This document shows, in pieces, positions 32,517 to 42,732 of a stretch of 64,000 nucleotides of DNA. The notes under the pieces were generated by a model. That model ran no database searches. It saw only the letters and a program-made list of their open reading frames with translations, and was not told the origin of the DNA. The stretch is from Mycobacterium colombiense (GTDB lineage: Bacteria > Actinomycetota > Actinomycetes > Mycobacteriales > Mycobacteriaceae). The DNA lies in the NCBI RefSeq assembly GCF_001665835.1, contig NZ_LZSX01000039.1, positions 1 to 64,000 on the forward strand, read 5' to 3'. The stretch's first letter is position 1, and each line of letters begins with the position of its first letter. A program made the translations under genes and the position numbers.

Positions 32517-32861
32517 CTAAAGCCCCTGCGCCGGCGCGGGTGGTTGCCCCGGCGGCGGGCCGAAGCCGCCGGCCAGCGACCCCAGCCGCTCCTGAGCCAT
32601 CCGGGTGACCTGCTTGGACGCGTCACCCATGGCGCCGACGATCAGGTCCTGCAAGGTCTCGACGTCCGACGGGTTGACGACGGAGGGATCGATCTTCACG
32701 CCGACCACCTCGCCGCTGCCCTTCACGACAACGCTGACCAAGCCCCCACCGGCCTGACCATGCACCTCGGCGTTCGCCAGTTGTTGCTGGGCCTCCATGA
32801 GCTTCTGCTGCATCTGCTGCGCCTGGGCCAGCAGCGCCGACATATCGCCTCCGGGTTGCAT
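32517..32861 (-). CDS. ybaB: YbaB/EbfC family nucleoid-associated protein
   Basis: 114 residues from ATG 32861; a second ATG seven codons in ([11 protein letters not shown]) has GGAGG 4 nt upstream and may be used instead. A long coiled helix rich in Gln ([17 protein letters not shown]), then the conserved [21 protein letters not shown] strand region and a helical C terminus. Dimeric DNA-binding protein, co-transcribed with recR. Confidence 0.93.
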   Translation of the reverse strand: MQPGGDMSALLAQAQQMQQKLMEAQQQLANAEVHGQAGGGLVSVVVKGSGEVVGVKIDPSVVNPSDVETLQDLIVGAMGDASKQVTRMAQERLGSLAGGFGPPPGQPPAPAQGL

Positions 32862-32947
32862 GACAATCCCCTCGCATCTTGGTCTCGAGTTGGTTTCGCT
32901 CGTGAGTCTCCGGCGATTCGAAACCCCCAGCGTAGACCGCGCGGCGT

Positions 32948-32953
32948 TAGCTT
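32948..32953 (+). promoter_or_regulatory. -10 box of leaderless ami1
   Basis: TAGCTT, with TGCGCC then GTG 32960 (6 nt spacer) and no Shine-Dalgarno sequence. Confidence 0.55.
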
Positions 32954-32959
32954 TGCGCC

Positions 32960-33721
32960 GTGGACCTACGACTGAGCAGGCGTGTCGGCTTCCGGACGAT
33001 CATCTGCATGATTGTTGCTGCGTCGGCCATCATCATCCCTAACGCCATGGCAGCCCCATCCAACATCGCCGGCATGGTGGTTTTCATCGATCCGGGCCAC
33101 AACGGCTCCAATGACGGCTCCATCAACCGTCAGGTGCCCACCGGCCGCGGCGGCACCAAGGACTGCCAGACCAGCGGCACGGCGACCAACACCGGCTACA
33201 TGGAACACACCTTCACCTGGGACACCGCGCTGCGGGTGCGCGCCGAGTTGAGCGCCCTGGGAGTGCGGACCGCGCTGTCCCGCGCCAACGACAGCGCCCT
33301 GGGCCCGTGTGTCGACGAACGCGCGAACGCGGCCAACGCGCTGCACCCCAACGCGGTCCTGTCCATCCACGCCGACGGCGGGCCGCCGTCCGGCCGGGGA
33401 TTCCACGTCAACTATTCGGCCCCGCCCCTCAACCAGGTGCAGGCGGGTCCGTCGGTGCAGTACGCGCGGATCATGCGCGACCAGATGCAGGGCTCGGGAA
33501 TCCCGCCGGCCAACTACATCGGCCAGAACGGCCTGTACGGCCGCTCGGACCTGACCGGCCTGAACCTGGCGCAGTACCCGTCGATCCTGGTCGAGTGCGG
33601 GAACATGAAGAACCCCGCCGATTCGGCGCTGATGGAGTCGGCCGAGGGCCGGCAGAAATACGCCGACGCACTGGTCCGGGGGGTCGCGGGCTTCCTCGCC
33701 TCGCAGGGCCAGGCGCGCTAG
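32960..33721 (+). CDS. ami1: Zinc N-acetylmuramoyl-L-alanine amidase Ami1 (Rv3717-like)
   Basis: 253 residues from GTG 32960. Periplasmic amidase_3 enzyme that removes stem peptides from peptidoglycan and helps resolve septa. Signal peptide residues 1-31 ([21 protein letters not shown]). Zinc ligands His47 (FIDPGHNG), Glu82 (MEHTF) and His137 (SIHADG), and catalytic Glu212 (VECGNM), each offset by 12 from the H37Rv Ami1 numbering I recall (35, 70, 125, 200). Cys69 and Cys117 may form the family disulfide. Convergent with the SRPBCC gene, 1 nt apart. Confidence 0.95.
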   Translation: MDLRLSRRVGFRTIICMIVAASAIIIPNAMAAPSNIAGMVVFIDPGHNGSNDGSINRQVPTGRGGTKDCQTSGTATNTGYMEHTFTWDTALRVRAELSALGVRTALSRANDSALGPCVDERANAANALHPNAVLSIHADGGPPSGRGFHVNYSAPPLNQVQAGPSVQYARIMRDQMQGSGIPPANYIGQNGLYGRSDLTGLNLAQYPSILVECGNMKNPADSALMESAEGRQKYADALVRGVAGFLASQGQAR

Positions 33722-33722
33722 C

Positions 33723-34160
33723 TCAGCTCTCCAGTTCCTTCTTCAGGTTGGCCAGCACCTCGCCCTGAATCCTCTTGAGCCCCAAGGGCGCAAAGGTCTT
33801 CTCGAAGAAGCCCTTCACACCGCCGGCGCCGGTCCAGGTGGTCTTGACGGTGACGCTGGAGCCGGGTCCGGCGGGAGCCACCGTCCAGTTGATCACCATG
33901 GACGAGTTCGCGTCCTTCTCGATGACGGTGTGCCCGGCGAGGTCGACGTTGACCTGCACGTCGCGCACGCGTGATTTGGTGGCCTGCAGCTTCCACTTGG
34001 CGACCGTGCCCGGCCCCTGCCCACCCTGCAGCACCTCGTACTCGCTGTACTGCGGGGAGAGAATTTTCGGGCGGACGGTCTGATAGTCCGCGACGGCGGC
34101 AAGGGTTGCCGCAGGCTCCGCGTTGATCAAGATGGTGCTCTCTGCGTTCACCTGTCCCAA
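33723..34160 (-). CDS. SRPBCC (START-like) family protein (Rv3718c-like)
   Basis: 145 residues from TTG 34160, supported by GAGGAGGGG 5 nt upstream. Polyketide cyclase/dehydrase-like helix-grip fold: N-terminal strand ESTILINAEPAATLAAVADY, the VIEKDANSSMVINW strands and the long C-terminal helix KTFAPLGLKRIQGEVLANLKKELE. Such proteins bind hydrophobic ligands; the ligand here is unknown. Position matches Rv3718c. Confidence 0.88.
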   Translation of the reverse strand: MGQVNAESTILINAEPAATLAAVADYQTVRPKILSPQYSEYEVLQGGQGPGTVAKWKLQATKSRVRDVQVNVDLAGHTVIEKDANSSMVINWTVAPAGPGSSVTVKTTWTGAGGVKGFFEKTFAPLGLKRIQGEVLANLKKELES

Positions 34161-34231
34161 GGCGACCCCTCCTCATAAGATTTTCCCCGGTGCCGGCCCT
34201 TGCGACGGGTGCACGGGCTGTTGTCGAAGAC

Positions 34232-34237
34232 TAGGGT
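34232..34237 (+). promoter_or_regulatory. -10 box of FAD-oxidase gene
   Basis: TAGGGT followed by a 7 nt spacer (ATATCTG) and GTG 34245; TATATC within the spacer is an alternative hexamer. Confidence 0.45.
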
Positions 34238-34244
34238 ATATCTG

Positions 34245-35633
34245 GTGCCAGTCCTTGGATCTGCACTCTCAGCCCACAAGTCCGGCGTTGACCGGATGCT
34301 GGCAAGTTATCGATCCATTCCCGCGACGTCCGCCGTCCGGCTGGCCAAGCCGACGTCAAATCTGTTCCGCGCCCGCACCAAACGCGATGCCCCCGGTCTG
34401 GACACGTCCGGGCTGACCGGCGTCCTGAGCGTGGATCCCGAAACCCGCACCGCCGACGTGGCGGGCATGTGCACCTATGCGGACCTGGTCGCCGCGACGC
34501 TGCCGTACGGTCTTTCGCCGCTGGTCGTCCCGCAGCTGAAGACCATCACCCTGGGCGGCGCGGTCAGCGGACTGGGCATCGAGTCGGCGTCGTTCCGCAA
34601 CGGCCTGCCGCATGAGTCGGTGCTGGAGATGGACATCCTCACCGGCGCTGGCGATTTGCTCACCGCCTCTCGCACCCAGCATCCCGACCTGTTCCGCGCC
34701 TTCCCGAATTCCTATGGGACGCTTGGGTATTCGACCCGGATCCGGATCGAGCTGGAATCCGTCGCGCCGTTCGTGGCGCTGCGGCACGTCCGATTCCGCT
34801 CGCTGCCCGATCTGATCGCGGCCATGGAACGCATCATCGACACCGGCGGGCAGGGCGGGACACCGGTCGACTATCTCGACGGGGTGGTCTTCAGCGCCGA
34901 CGAAAGCTACCTGTGCGTGGGCCGGCGGACCACCACGCCCGGCCCGGTCAGCGACTACACCGGCCGCAACATCTACTACCAGTCCATCCGGCACGACGGC
35001 CCGGGCCTGGAAGCCACCAAGGATGACCGGCTGACCATGAACGACTATTTCTGGCGCTGGGACACCGACTGGTTCTGGTGCTCACGCGCATTCGGCGTGC
35101 AGAACCCGCGGCTGCGGCGCTGGTGGCCGCGCCGCTACCGGCGCAGCAGCGTCTATTCGAAGCTGATCTCCATGGACCGCCGCTTCGGACTGTCCGACCG
35201 GATCGAGACGCGCAAGGGCCGGCCGGCGCGCGAGCGGGTGGTGCAGGACGTCGAGGTGCCGGTCGAACGGACCTGCGACTTCCTGGAGTGGTTCCTGGAC
35301 AGCGTGCCCATCACGCCAATCTGGTTGTGCCCGTTGCGGCTACGCGACCACCACGGCTGGCCGCTGTACCCGATTCGCCCGGATCACACCTACGTCAACA
35401 TCGGCTTCTGGTCGTCGGTGCCGGCCGGCGCCACCGAGGGCGCCACCAACCGGATGATCGAGGCCAAGGTGGACGAGCTCGACGGCCACAAGTCGCTGTA
35501 TTCGGACTCCTTCTACTCCCGCGAGGACTTCGACGAGCTGTACGGCGGCGAGGCCTACAACACCGTCAAGAAGACCTACGACCCCGACTCTCGTTTACTC
35601 GACCTCTACGCGAAGGCGGTGCAACGGCGATGA
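34245..35633 (+). CDS. FAD-linked oxidase (PCMH type, Rv3719-like)
   Basis: 462 residues from GTG 34245; a TTG at 34200 would add 15 residues. PCMH FAD-binding domain: RLAKPTSNLFR near the N terminus, GVLSVDPETRTADVAGMCTYADLV, and the isoalloxazine contact LKTITLGGAVSGLGIES. A substrate domain rich in aromatics follows (WRWDTDWFWCSRAFG). Its stop overlaps the next start in ATGA, tying it to a cyclopropane-fatty-acid-type methyltransferase. The pair parallels the oxidoreductase/methyltransferase couple that makes 10-methyl branched (tuberculostearic-type) fatty acids elsewhere in mycobacteria, so lipid methyl reduction is the likely job. Confidence 0.87.
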   Translation: MPVLGSALSAHKSGVDRMLASYRSIPATSAVRLAKPTSNLFRARTKRDAPGLDTSGLTGVLSVDPETRTADVAGMCTYADLVAATLPYGLSPLVVPQLKTITLGGAVSGLGIESASFRNGLPHESVLEMDILTGAGDLLTASRTQHPDLFRAFPNSYGTLGYSTRIRIELESVAPFVALRHVRFRSLPDLIAAMERIIDTGGQGGTPVDYLDGVVFSADESYLCVGRRTTTPGPVSDYTGRNIYYQSIRHDGPGLEATKDDRLTMNDYFWRWDTDWFWCSRAFGVQNPRLRRWWPRRYRRSSVYSKLISMDRRFGLSDRIETRKGRPARERVVQDVEVPVERTCDFLEWFLDSVPITPIWLCPLRLRDHHGWPLYPIRPDHTYVNIGFWSSVPAGATEGATNRMIEAKVDELDGHKSLYSDSFYSREDFDELYGGEAYNTVKKTYDPDSRLLDLYAKAVQRR

Positions 35634-36940
35634 CGACGACAAAAGAACCCCACCGCTCGCGGACCGGCAAACTCAGCATGGCCGAGATCCTGGAGATCTT
35701 CGCCGCGACCGGGCGACATCCGCTGAAGTTCACCGCCTATGACGGCAGCACCGCCGGAAGCGAGGACGCCGAACTGGGTCTGGATCTTCGCAGCCCCCGC
35801 GGCGCCACGTACCTGGCCACCGCGCCCGGCGAGCTCGGCCTGGCCCGCGCCTACGTGGCCGGTGACCTGCAGGCCTATGGCGTCCATCCCGGTGATCCGT
35901 ACGAACTGCTCAAGACGCTGACCGACCGGGTGGAATTCAAGCGGCCGCCGGCCCGGGTACTGGCCAACATCGTCCGTTCGATGGGTTTCGAACGGTTGTT
36001 GCCGGTCGCACCGCCGCCGCAGGAGACGCCGCCGCGGTGGCGCCGGGTCACCGAGGGGCTGATGCACACCAAGGCCCGCGACGCTGAGGCCATCCATCAC
36101 CATTACGACGTCTCCAACACCTTCTACGAGCTGGTGTTGGGCCCCTCGATGACCTACACGTGCGCGGTGTACCCCGACGCCGACGCGACGCTGGAAGACG
36201 CCCAGCAGAACAAGTACCGGCTGATCTTCGAGAAGTTGCGGCTACAGCCGGGCGACCGGCTGCTCGACGTCGGCTGCGGCTGGGGCGGCATGGTGCGCTA
36301 CGCCGCGCACCGCGGTGTCCGGGCCATCGGCGCCACGCTGTCGGCCGAACAGGCGAAGTGGGCGCAGCGGGCGATCGCCGAGGAGGGGCTGGCGGAGCTG
36401 GCCGAGGTGCGGCACTCCGACTACCGCGACGTGGGCGAGGCGCAGTTCGACGCCGTCTCCTCGATCGGGCTGACCGAGCACATCGGCGTCAAGAACTACC
36501 CGGCCTACTTCGGGTTCTTGAAGTCGAAGCTGCGCACCGGCGGCCTGCTGCTCAACCACTGCATCACCCGTCATGACAACACCTCGACGTCGTTCGCCGG
36601 GGGGTTCACCGACCGCTACGTCTTCCCGGACGGCGAGCTGACCGGCTCGGGCCGCATCACCTGCGCGATCCAGGATGCGGGCTTCGAGGTGCTGCACGCG
36701 GAGAACTTCCGCCATCACTACGCGATGACGCTGCGCGACTGGTGCCACAACCTGGTCGAGCATTGGGACGTGGCGGTCGCCGAGGTCGGCCTGCCAACCG
36801 CCAAGGTGTGGGGCCTGTACATGGCGGCGTCGCGGGTCGCCTTCGAGCAGAACAACCTTCAGCTCCATCACGTGCTGGCGGCCAACACCGACGTGCGAGG
36901 CGACGACGACCTGCCGCTGCGGCCGTGGTGGACGGCCTGA
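35630..36940 (+). CDS. Cyclopropane-fatty-acid synthase-like methyltransferase (Rv3720-like)
   Basis: 436 residues from ATG 35630. Uses S-adenosylmethionine to alkylate an unsaturated acyl chain. N-terminal lipid-binding-type domain (about 1-135), then the CFA core: IHHHYDVSNTFYELVLGPSMTYTCAVY, SAM loop LLDVGCGWGGMVRYAA, SSIGLTEHIGVKNY and the GRITCAIQDAGFEVLHAENFRHHYAMTLRDW block. Coupled to the FAD oxidase gene by a 4 nt overlap; together they may methylate and reduce a phospholipid acyl chain. Confidence 0.92.
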   Translation: MTTTKEPHRSRTGKLSMAEILEIFAATGRHPLKFTAYDGSTAGSEDAELGLDLRSPRGATYLATAPGELGLARAYVAGDLQAYGVHPGDPYELLKTLTDRVEFKRPPARVLANIVRSMGFERLLPVAPPPQETPPRWRRVTEGLMHTKARDAEAIHHHYDVSNTFYELVLGPSMTYTCAVYPDADATLEDAQQNKYRLIFEKLRLQPGDRLLDVGCGWGGMVRYAAHRGVRAIGATLSAEQAKWAQRAIAEEGLAELAEVRHSDYRDVGEAQFDAVSSIGLTEHIGVKNYPAYFGFLKSKLRTGGLLLNHCITRHDNTSTSFAGGFTDRYVFPDGELTGSGRITCAIQDAGFEVLHAENFRHHYAMTLRDWCHNLVEHWDVAVAEVGLPTAKVWGLYMAASRVAFEQNNLQLHHVLAANTDVRGDDDLPLRPWWTA

Positions 36941-36944
36941 CCCG

Positions 36945-38822
36945 CTAGCCGTTGTCGATGGGGCGGGCGCCCAGCTCACTCTGCAGCAATTCGAGCGCGA
37001 CCTCTTCGGGGTCGCGGCGCGGCGCCGACGGCTCGTCGCGGACGGCCTCGGCGAGCATGTGTTCCTCTTCGTCGCGGCGCGCCGAATCCACGTCGGGCGC
37101 GGGCTCGGTCACGTTCGTCGCCGCCGGGCCGGCTCCCCCACCGGCGGGAGGGGGTGGCGCGGCCGACGCCGGTGCACCGGCCTCACACCGCACCCGCCAG
37201 TTGACGCCCAGCGCGTCTTTGAGCGCTTCGGCGATGACGTCGGCGTTGCGCTGTTCGCAGAGCCGCTTGGCCAGCGGCGCCGATTCATGGCTCAGCACCA
37301 ACGTGTTGCCCTCGATCGCCCGCACGGTCGCCCCGGCCAGCATCACCTCGGTGGTGCGGCTGCGCTGACGGACCTTTTCACGCACCGTCGGCCACATGCT
37401 GCGCACCGCGGCGGTGTTGAGTTCACCTGGCGCAGAGGCTGTTTCGACCGCCGGCGCCGCGGCGGGTTCGGGTGCGGCCTGCGCGGCCGGAGGAGGTTCG
37501 GGCACGGGGGCCGGCTCGGGCTTCGATTCGGGTTTCGGCTCGGGTTTCGATTCGGGCTTGGCGGCCGCCGCCGCGGAGGGCCGGGTGAACCGCACGGGCG
37601 GCTCGGGTTCGGCCGACGCGGGCGCGCTGCGCGGCGCCCCGGCGGGGGCCTCGGAGCCGGGGATGGACATGTCCAGCCGGGTCTCGATCCGCTCGACGCG
37701 TTGCAGCAGCGCCGATTCGCTGTCGCTGGCCGAGGGCAGCAGCAGTCGCGCACACACGACCTCGAGCAGCAGGCGCGGCGCCGTCGCACCGCGCATCTCC
37801 CCCAGCCCGGCCTGCACCACCTCGGCGTAGCGGGTCAGGGACGCCGGTCCGATCCGGGTCGCTTGATCTCGCATCCGCTCCAGCACGTCCTCCGGCGCGT
37901 CCACCACACCGCGGCTGGCCGCGTCCGGAACGGCCTGCAGCAGGATCAGGTCGCGGAACCGCTCCAGCAGATCGGTGGCGAAGCGCCGCGGGTCATGCCC
38001 GGCATCGATCACCGACTCCACCGCACCGAACAGCGCCGCGGCATCGGCGGCGGCGAGGGCGTCCACGGCGTCGTCGATCAGCGCCATGTCGGTGGCCCCC
38101 AGCAGGCCCAGCGCCCGCTGATAGGTCACATGCGCGCCCTCGGCCCCGGCCACCAGCTGATCCAGCACCGACAGGGTGTCGCGGGGGGAGCCGCCGCCGG
38201 CGCGGATCACCAGCGGGTAGACGGCGTCGTCGACGGCGACGCCCTCCTGCTCGCAGATCCGCCCGATCAACGACCGCATGGTCTTCGGCGGCAACAACCG
38301 GAACGGGTAGTGGTGCGTGCGCGACCGGATCGTCGGCAGCACCTTCTCCGGTTCGGTGGTCGCGAAGATGAAGATGAGGTGTTCGGGGGGCTCCTCGACT
38401 ATCTTGAGCAGCGCGTTGAACCCCGCCGTCGTCACCATGTGCGCCTCGTCGACGATGAACACGCGGTAGCGCGACTGGGCGGGCGCGTAGAACGCGCGGT
38501 CGCGCAGCTCGCGGGTGTCGTCCACCCCGCCGTGGCTGGCGGCGTCGAGCTCGACCACGTCGATGCTGCCGGGCGCGTTGGGCGCCAGCGCCTGGCACGA
38601 GTCGCAGACCCCGCACGGGGTGGCCGTCGGGCCCTGAGCGCAGTTCAGCGAGCGGGCCAGGATGCGCGCCGAGGAGGTCTTCCCGCAGCCGCGCGGACCC
38701 GAGAACAAATACGCGTGGTTGATCCGTCCGGCTTCCAGGGCGATCGAGAGTGGTTCGGTGACATGCTCCTGCCCCACCACTTCGGCGAAGGTTGCCGGAC
38801 GGTACTTGCGGTAGAGGGCCAC
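36945..38822 (-). CDS. dnaX: DNA polymerase III gamma/tau subunit DnaX
   Basis: 625 residues from GTG 38822. Clamp-loader ATPase: N terminus ALYRKYRPATFAEVVGQEHV, Walker A FSGPRGCGKTSSARILA, a four-Cys zinc module (CAQ...CGVCDSC), Walker B VFIVDEAHMV and the SRC-type sensor EPPEHLIFIFATTEPEKVL. Residues 390-460 are a Pro/Glu/Lys-rich linker (PESKPEPKPE) before the tau-like C-terminal domain. Longer than the 578-residue H37Rv protein, mostly in the linker. A TAGCCT box at 38835-38830 lies 7 nt upstream of the start. Confidence 0.96.
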   Translation of the reverse strand: MALYRKYRPATFAEVVGQEHVTEPLSIALEAGRINHAYLFSGPRGCGKTSSARILARSLNCAQGPTATPCGVCDSCQALAPNAPGSIDVVELDAASHGGVDDTRELRDRAFYAPAQSRYRVFIVDEAHMVTTAGFNALLKIVEEPPEHLIFIFATTEPEKVLPTIRSRTHHYPFRLLPPKTMRSLIGRICEQEGVAVDDAVYPLVIRAGGGSPRDTLSVLDQLVAGAEGAHVTYQRALGLLGATDMALIDDAVDALAAADAAALFGAVESVIDAGHDPRRFATDLLERFRDLILLQAVPDAASRGVVDAPEDVLERMRDQATRIGPASLTRYAEVVQAGLGEMRGATAPRLLLEVVCARLLLPSASDSESALLQRVERIETRLDMSIPGSEAPAGAPRSAPASAEPEPPVRFTRPSAAAAAKPESKPEPKPESKPEPAPVPEPPPAAQAAPEPAAAPAVETASAPGELNTAAVRSMWPTVREKVRQRSRTTEVMLAGATVRAIEGNTLVLSHESAPLAKRLCEQRNADVIAEALKDALGVNWRVRCEAGAPASAAPPPPAGGGAGPAATNVTEPAPDVDSARRDEEEHMLAEAVRDEPSAPRRDPEEVALELLQSELGARPIDNG

Positions 38823-38829
38823 GGTCAGC

Positions 38830-38835
38830 AGGCTA
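38830..38835 (-). promoter_or_regulatory. -10 box of leaderless dnaX
   Basis: TAGCCT on the minus strand, 7 nt (GCTGACC) before GTG 38822. Confidence 0.5.
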
Positions 38836-38871
38836 CCGGCGCGCGCTGACGATGCGGACCCGGCAGGGTCG

Positions 38872-40242
<1,371 letters not shown>

Positions 40243-40257
40243 TCATGTGGATATAGG

Positions 40258-40343
40258 GGACCCCGCGCACCCGACAGAGCCCATTGACCCTTGCTGCCTT
40301 CCGGCCCTGGGGGAGTTCACAGGATAGACGCCGCGCGGGGTCC
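40258..40343 (-). ncRNA. ffs: Signal recognition particle 4.5S RNA
   Basis: Minus-strand RNA whose ends pair perfectly (GGACCCCGCGC with GCGCGGGGTCC) and whose apical part contains the invariant SRP domain IV sequence GGCCGGAAGGCAGCA with the GGAA tetraloop and asymmetric Ffh-binding loop. About 86 nt in the core, the short bacterial SRP RNA type. It binds Ffh to target nascent membrane and secreted proteins. Location between the aspC and tRNA-Ser genes agrees with H37Rv. Confidence 0.93.
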
Positions 40344-40423
40344 AGCGACGAGTCTAGTACCTGCCCCGGAGTCGACGACGAGCAACTGGCTGGGGCCATC
40401 GGGGCCTCGGTTACCATGGCCAC

Positions 40424-40512
40424 GGAGGATTCGCCTAGTGGCCTATGGCGCTCGCCTGGAACGCGGGTTGGGTTAACAGCCCTCGCGGGTTCAAATCCCG
40501 CATCCTCCGCCA
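40424..40512 (+). tRNA. tRNA-Ser(GGA), CCA encoded
   Basis: Acceptor arms GGAGGAT (40424-40430) and ATCCTCC (40502-40508), discriminator G, encoded CCA (40510-40512). Anticodon loop CTGGAAC gives anticodon GGA (reads UCC/UCU). A long variable arm precedes the T arm GCGGGTTCAAATCCCGC, as expected of a class II serine tRNA. Confidence 0.95.
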
Positions 40513-40601
40513 TTGGTCCGCCAAGCGGACACGTACGAATTGATATGGATTCGGGTCGGCCGCCTTTAGGCTGGCGTGAAATCACCAGGACGAGGAGGGG
40601 T

Positions 40602-41453
40602 ATGGGGCGCAAGGTCGCCATCCCGTGGCACGCGTCATTTTCGATCGCTGCCGGCTTCCTCTACTTCTTCTTCGTGCTGCCCCGCTGGCCCGAGCTGATG
40701 GGCGACACCGCGCACACGTTGGGGACGACGCTGCGGATCGTGACGGGTGCGCTCGTCGCTCTCGCGGCGCTGCCCGTGGTGTTCACCCTGCTGCGTACCC
40801 GCAAGCCCGAGTTGGGGACGCCGCAGCTCGCCCTGTCCCTCAGGATCTGGTCGATCGTGGCCCACGTGCTGGCCGGGGTGCTGATCATCGGGACGGCGGT
40901 CAGCGAGATCTGGTTGAGCCTGGACGCCGCCGGACGATGGTTGTTCGGGATCTACGGCGCCGCCGCCGCGATCGCGTTGCTCGGCATTTTCGCCTTCTAC
41001 CTCTCCTTCGTCGCCGAGCTGCCCCCGCCGCCGCCCAAGCCGATCAAGGCGAAGAAGCCCAAGGAGCGTCGCGTGCGGCGCAAGAAGGGCGCCGAGGCCG
41101 AAGCCGAAGAAACGGAAGAAGCCGAAGAAGCCGAAGAAGCCGAAGCTGACGAAGACGAGGCGGAGACCGCCGAGGCAGAAGCCGCAGAAACCGAGCCTGC
41201 TGAGGAAGCCGAGCCGACGGTGACCCCCGGCGAAGTCACCGCCGAAACCGCCGAAACCGCCGAAGCTGAGCCCAAACCGGAGCCGACGACCGAGGCGGTG
41301 CCCGCCGACGACACCGCGGAAGCCGGCGACGAGGGCGACGAGTCGAAGGCCAAGCTGCGCAACCGGCGCCCGACCGGCAAGGGATCGCACCGGATGCGGC
41401 GCAGGCGCACTCGGGCCGGCGTGGCCCTGGACGAAAACGCCGACGAGGACTAG
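40602..41453 (+). CDS. lucA: Lipid uptake coordinator LucA-like membrane protein (Rv3723-like)
   Basis: 283 residues from ATG 40602 with GAGGAGG 5 nt upstream. Four transmembrane helices in the first 140 residues (for example SFSIAAGFLYFFFVLPRW and WLFGIYGAAAAIALLGIFAFYL), then a basic linker and a long acidic low-complexity region (Glu/Ala repeats, about residues 165-240) and an Arg-rich C terminus. In M. tuberculosis LucA stabilises Mce1/Mce4 transporters for fatty acid and cholesterol import. The acidic tail seems expanded relative to the 254-residue H37Rv protein. Confidence 0.88.
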   Translation: MGRKVAIPWHASFSIAAGFLYFFFVLPRWPELMGDTAHTLGTTLRIVTGALVALAALPVVFTLLRTRKPELGTPQLALSLRIWSIVAHVLAGVLIIGTAVSEIWLSLDAAGRWLFGIYGAAAAIALLGIFAFYLSFVAELPPPPPKPIKAKKPKERRVRRKKGAEAEAEETEEAEEAEEAEADEDEAETAEAEAAETEPAEEAEPTVTPGEVTAETAETAEAEPKPEPTTEAVPADDTAEAGDEGDESKAKLRNRRPTGKGSHRMRRRRTRAGVALDENADED

Positions 41454-42194
41454 TCAGCGGCGCCGCAGCCGCTCCACGTAGACCGCGATGCGTCGCAGCG
41501 TCTCGTCGGTGCCCCACATCCGGCGAACCTCGTCATCGACGCTGCGAGCCTCGTGGATGCGCGCCATCGTCGGGCCGTGCAACTGGGCTTTGGTCTGCCG
41601 GTAGGCGTCGGCCGGGATGCTGCCCAGGTCCGACGCCTCGGTCACGGCCACCTCCATGAGCTCGTCGGCGACGACGCGGTGGGCCAGTCCTCGGGCCACG
41701 GCCTCCGCGCCGCGATAGTTGCCGCCGCCCAGCAGCACCTCATCGGCGTGCATCCCGCAGGCGTAGCGCATGATCTCCAGCGCGGCGACCGGGAACGGTA
41801 CCCCGACGCGCACCTCGGCCGCGCCGATCTGCGCCTCGGGGCTGATCAAGCGGCGGTCGCAGGAGCACGCGAGCACGCAGCCGCCCGCGATGGCGGCGCC
41901 GTTGATCGCGGCGACGGTCGGCCCGGGATAACTGAACATCGCCTCGAACGCCGCGGACAGCGCGGGGACCAGTCGATCGGTGTAGCCGGTGCCGCCCTGC
42001 ACCACGCGGTTGAGGTCGACGCCGGCGCTGAAGGCGCGACCGGCACCGGTGACAACCAACGCGCCGGCGTCCGAACGTGCCAGGTCGCGCACGGCCGAAG
42101 CCAGTTCTTCGAGCAGCTCGACATCCTGCGCGTTGACTGCACCCGACGACAGGGTCAGCACCCGCACGGTCCCCACGGGACTGATGTCGATCAT
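41454..42194 (-). CDS. Enoyl-CoA hydratase/isomerase family protein
   Basis: 246 residues from ATG 42194, chosen over ATG 42200 because GGAGG sits 7 nt upstream of it. Crotonase fold: first oxyanion-hole loop GAGRAFSAGVDLNRV, second INGAAIAGGCVLACSCDRRL. The position of the usual catalytic Glu is within RVGVPFPVAALEIM, so hydratase chemistry is uncertain; an isomerase or thioesterase-like role is possible. Convergent with lucA without a gap. Confidence 0.88.
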   Translation of the reverse strand: MIDISPVGTVRVLTLSSGAVNAQDVELLEELASAVRDLARSDAGALVVTGAGRAFSAGVDLNRVVQGGTGYTDRLVPALSAAFEAMFSYPGPTVAAINGAAIAGGCVLACSCDRRLISPEAQIGAAEVRVGVPFPVAALEIMRYACGMHADEVLLGGGNYRGAEAVARGLAHRVVADELMEVAVTEASDLGSIPADAYRQTKAQLHGPTMARIHEARSVDDEVRRMWGTDETLRRIAVYVERLRRR

Positions 42195-42208
42195 GATCAT
42201 TCCTCCGA

Positions 42209-42589
42209 TCAGCGGCTGACGGCCGCGAGGACGACTGGGATGTCCGTGTTCTCGTCGGTGTGATAGCTCGCGCAGACCCGGTGGTAGCCGTCGGCGATCT
42301 GCAACGAAACCCCGGTCATGAAGTCGCCGCGCACCAGCAGGATGGGCGACAGGGGCAGGCCCTTCTCGATCTTGGTCAGGTCCGCCGCGACGTGCGGGTT
42401 GTCCACCGGCAGCAGGCCCAGCCGCGCCGCCCGCAGGATGTCTTTGGCCTTTTTGTGCGTCACGGTGCCGGACTTCAGCTTCTTGACCACCTTCTTCACC
42501 GTCTGTCCGTCCGCGAGCATGGTGAGATAGTCCGCCGCCGCCGGAAAGTCATGGGCCTCAGGCTTTTCCAGCCATTTCACGCTGAGCAT
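42209..42589 (-). CDS. Small ParB/sulfiredoxin-like protein
   Basis: 126 residues from ATG 42589 with GGAGGAACACG upstream. The N terminus has a Lys-rich helix (VKKVVKKLKSGTVTHKKAKDILRAA); the C-terminal half has LSPILLVRGDF followed by the ParB/Srx-type motif ADGYHRVCA (D-G-x-H-R) at about residue 100. This superfamily includes nucleotide-binding clamp proteins and sulfiredoxins, but the core is short here. It directly precedes the crotonase on the same strand. No specific function can be assigned. Confidence 0.7.
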   Translation of the reverse strand: MLSVKWLEKPEAHDFPAAADYLTMLADGQTVKKVVKKLKSGTVTHKKAKDILRAARLGLLPVDNPHVAADLTKIEKGLPLSPILLVRGDFMTGVSLQIADGYHRVCASYHTDENTDIPVVLAAVSR

Positions 42590-42732
42590 CGTGTTCCTCC
42601 CTGTGCCGGCTCCGACATCGACGCAGCCTACCGGCTCGGCCCCGCGAAAATTGGGATCGGTAGCAACCGGGGCGGTCTGTACTTGCGCCAGGACGACGCC
42701 ATCGGGGCGGCGCACGAAGGAAGGAACCACAA

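Noticed and set aside
36945..38849. Very long plus-strand open frame opposite dnaX
   Set aside because: An antisense frame produced by GC-rich codon bias; its composition is Arg/Gly-rich with no domain, while the minus strand encodes clear DnaX motifs.
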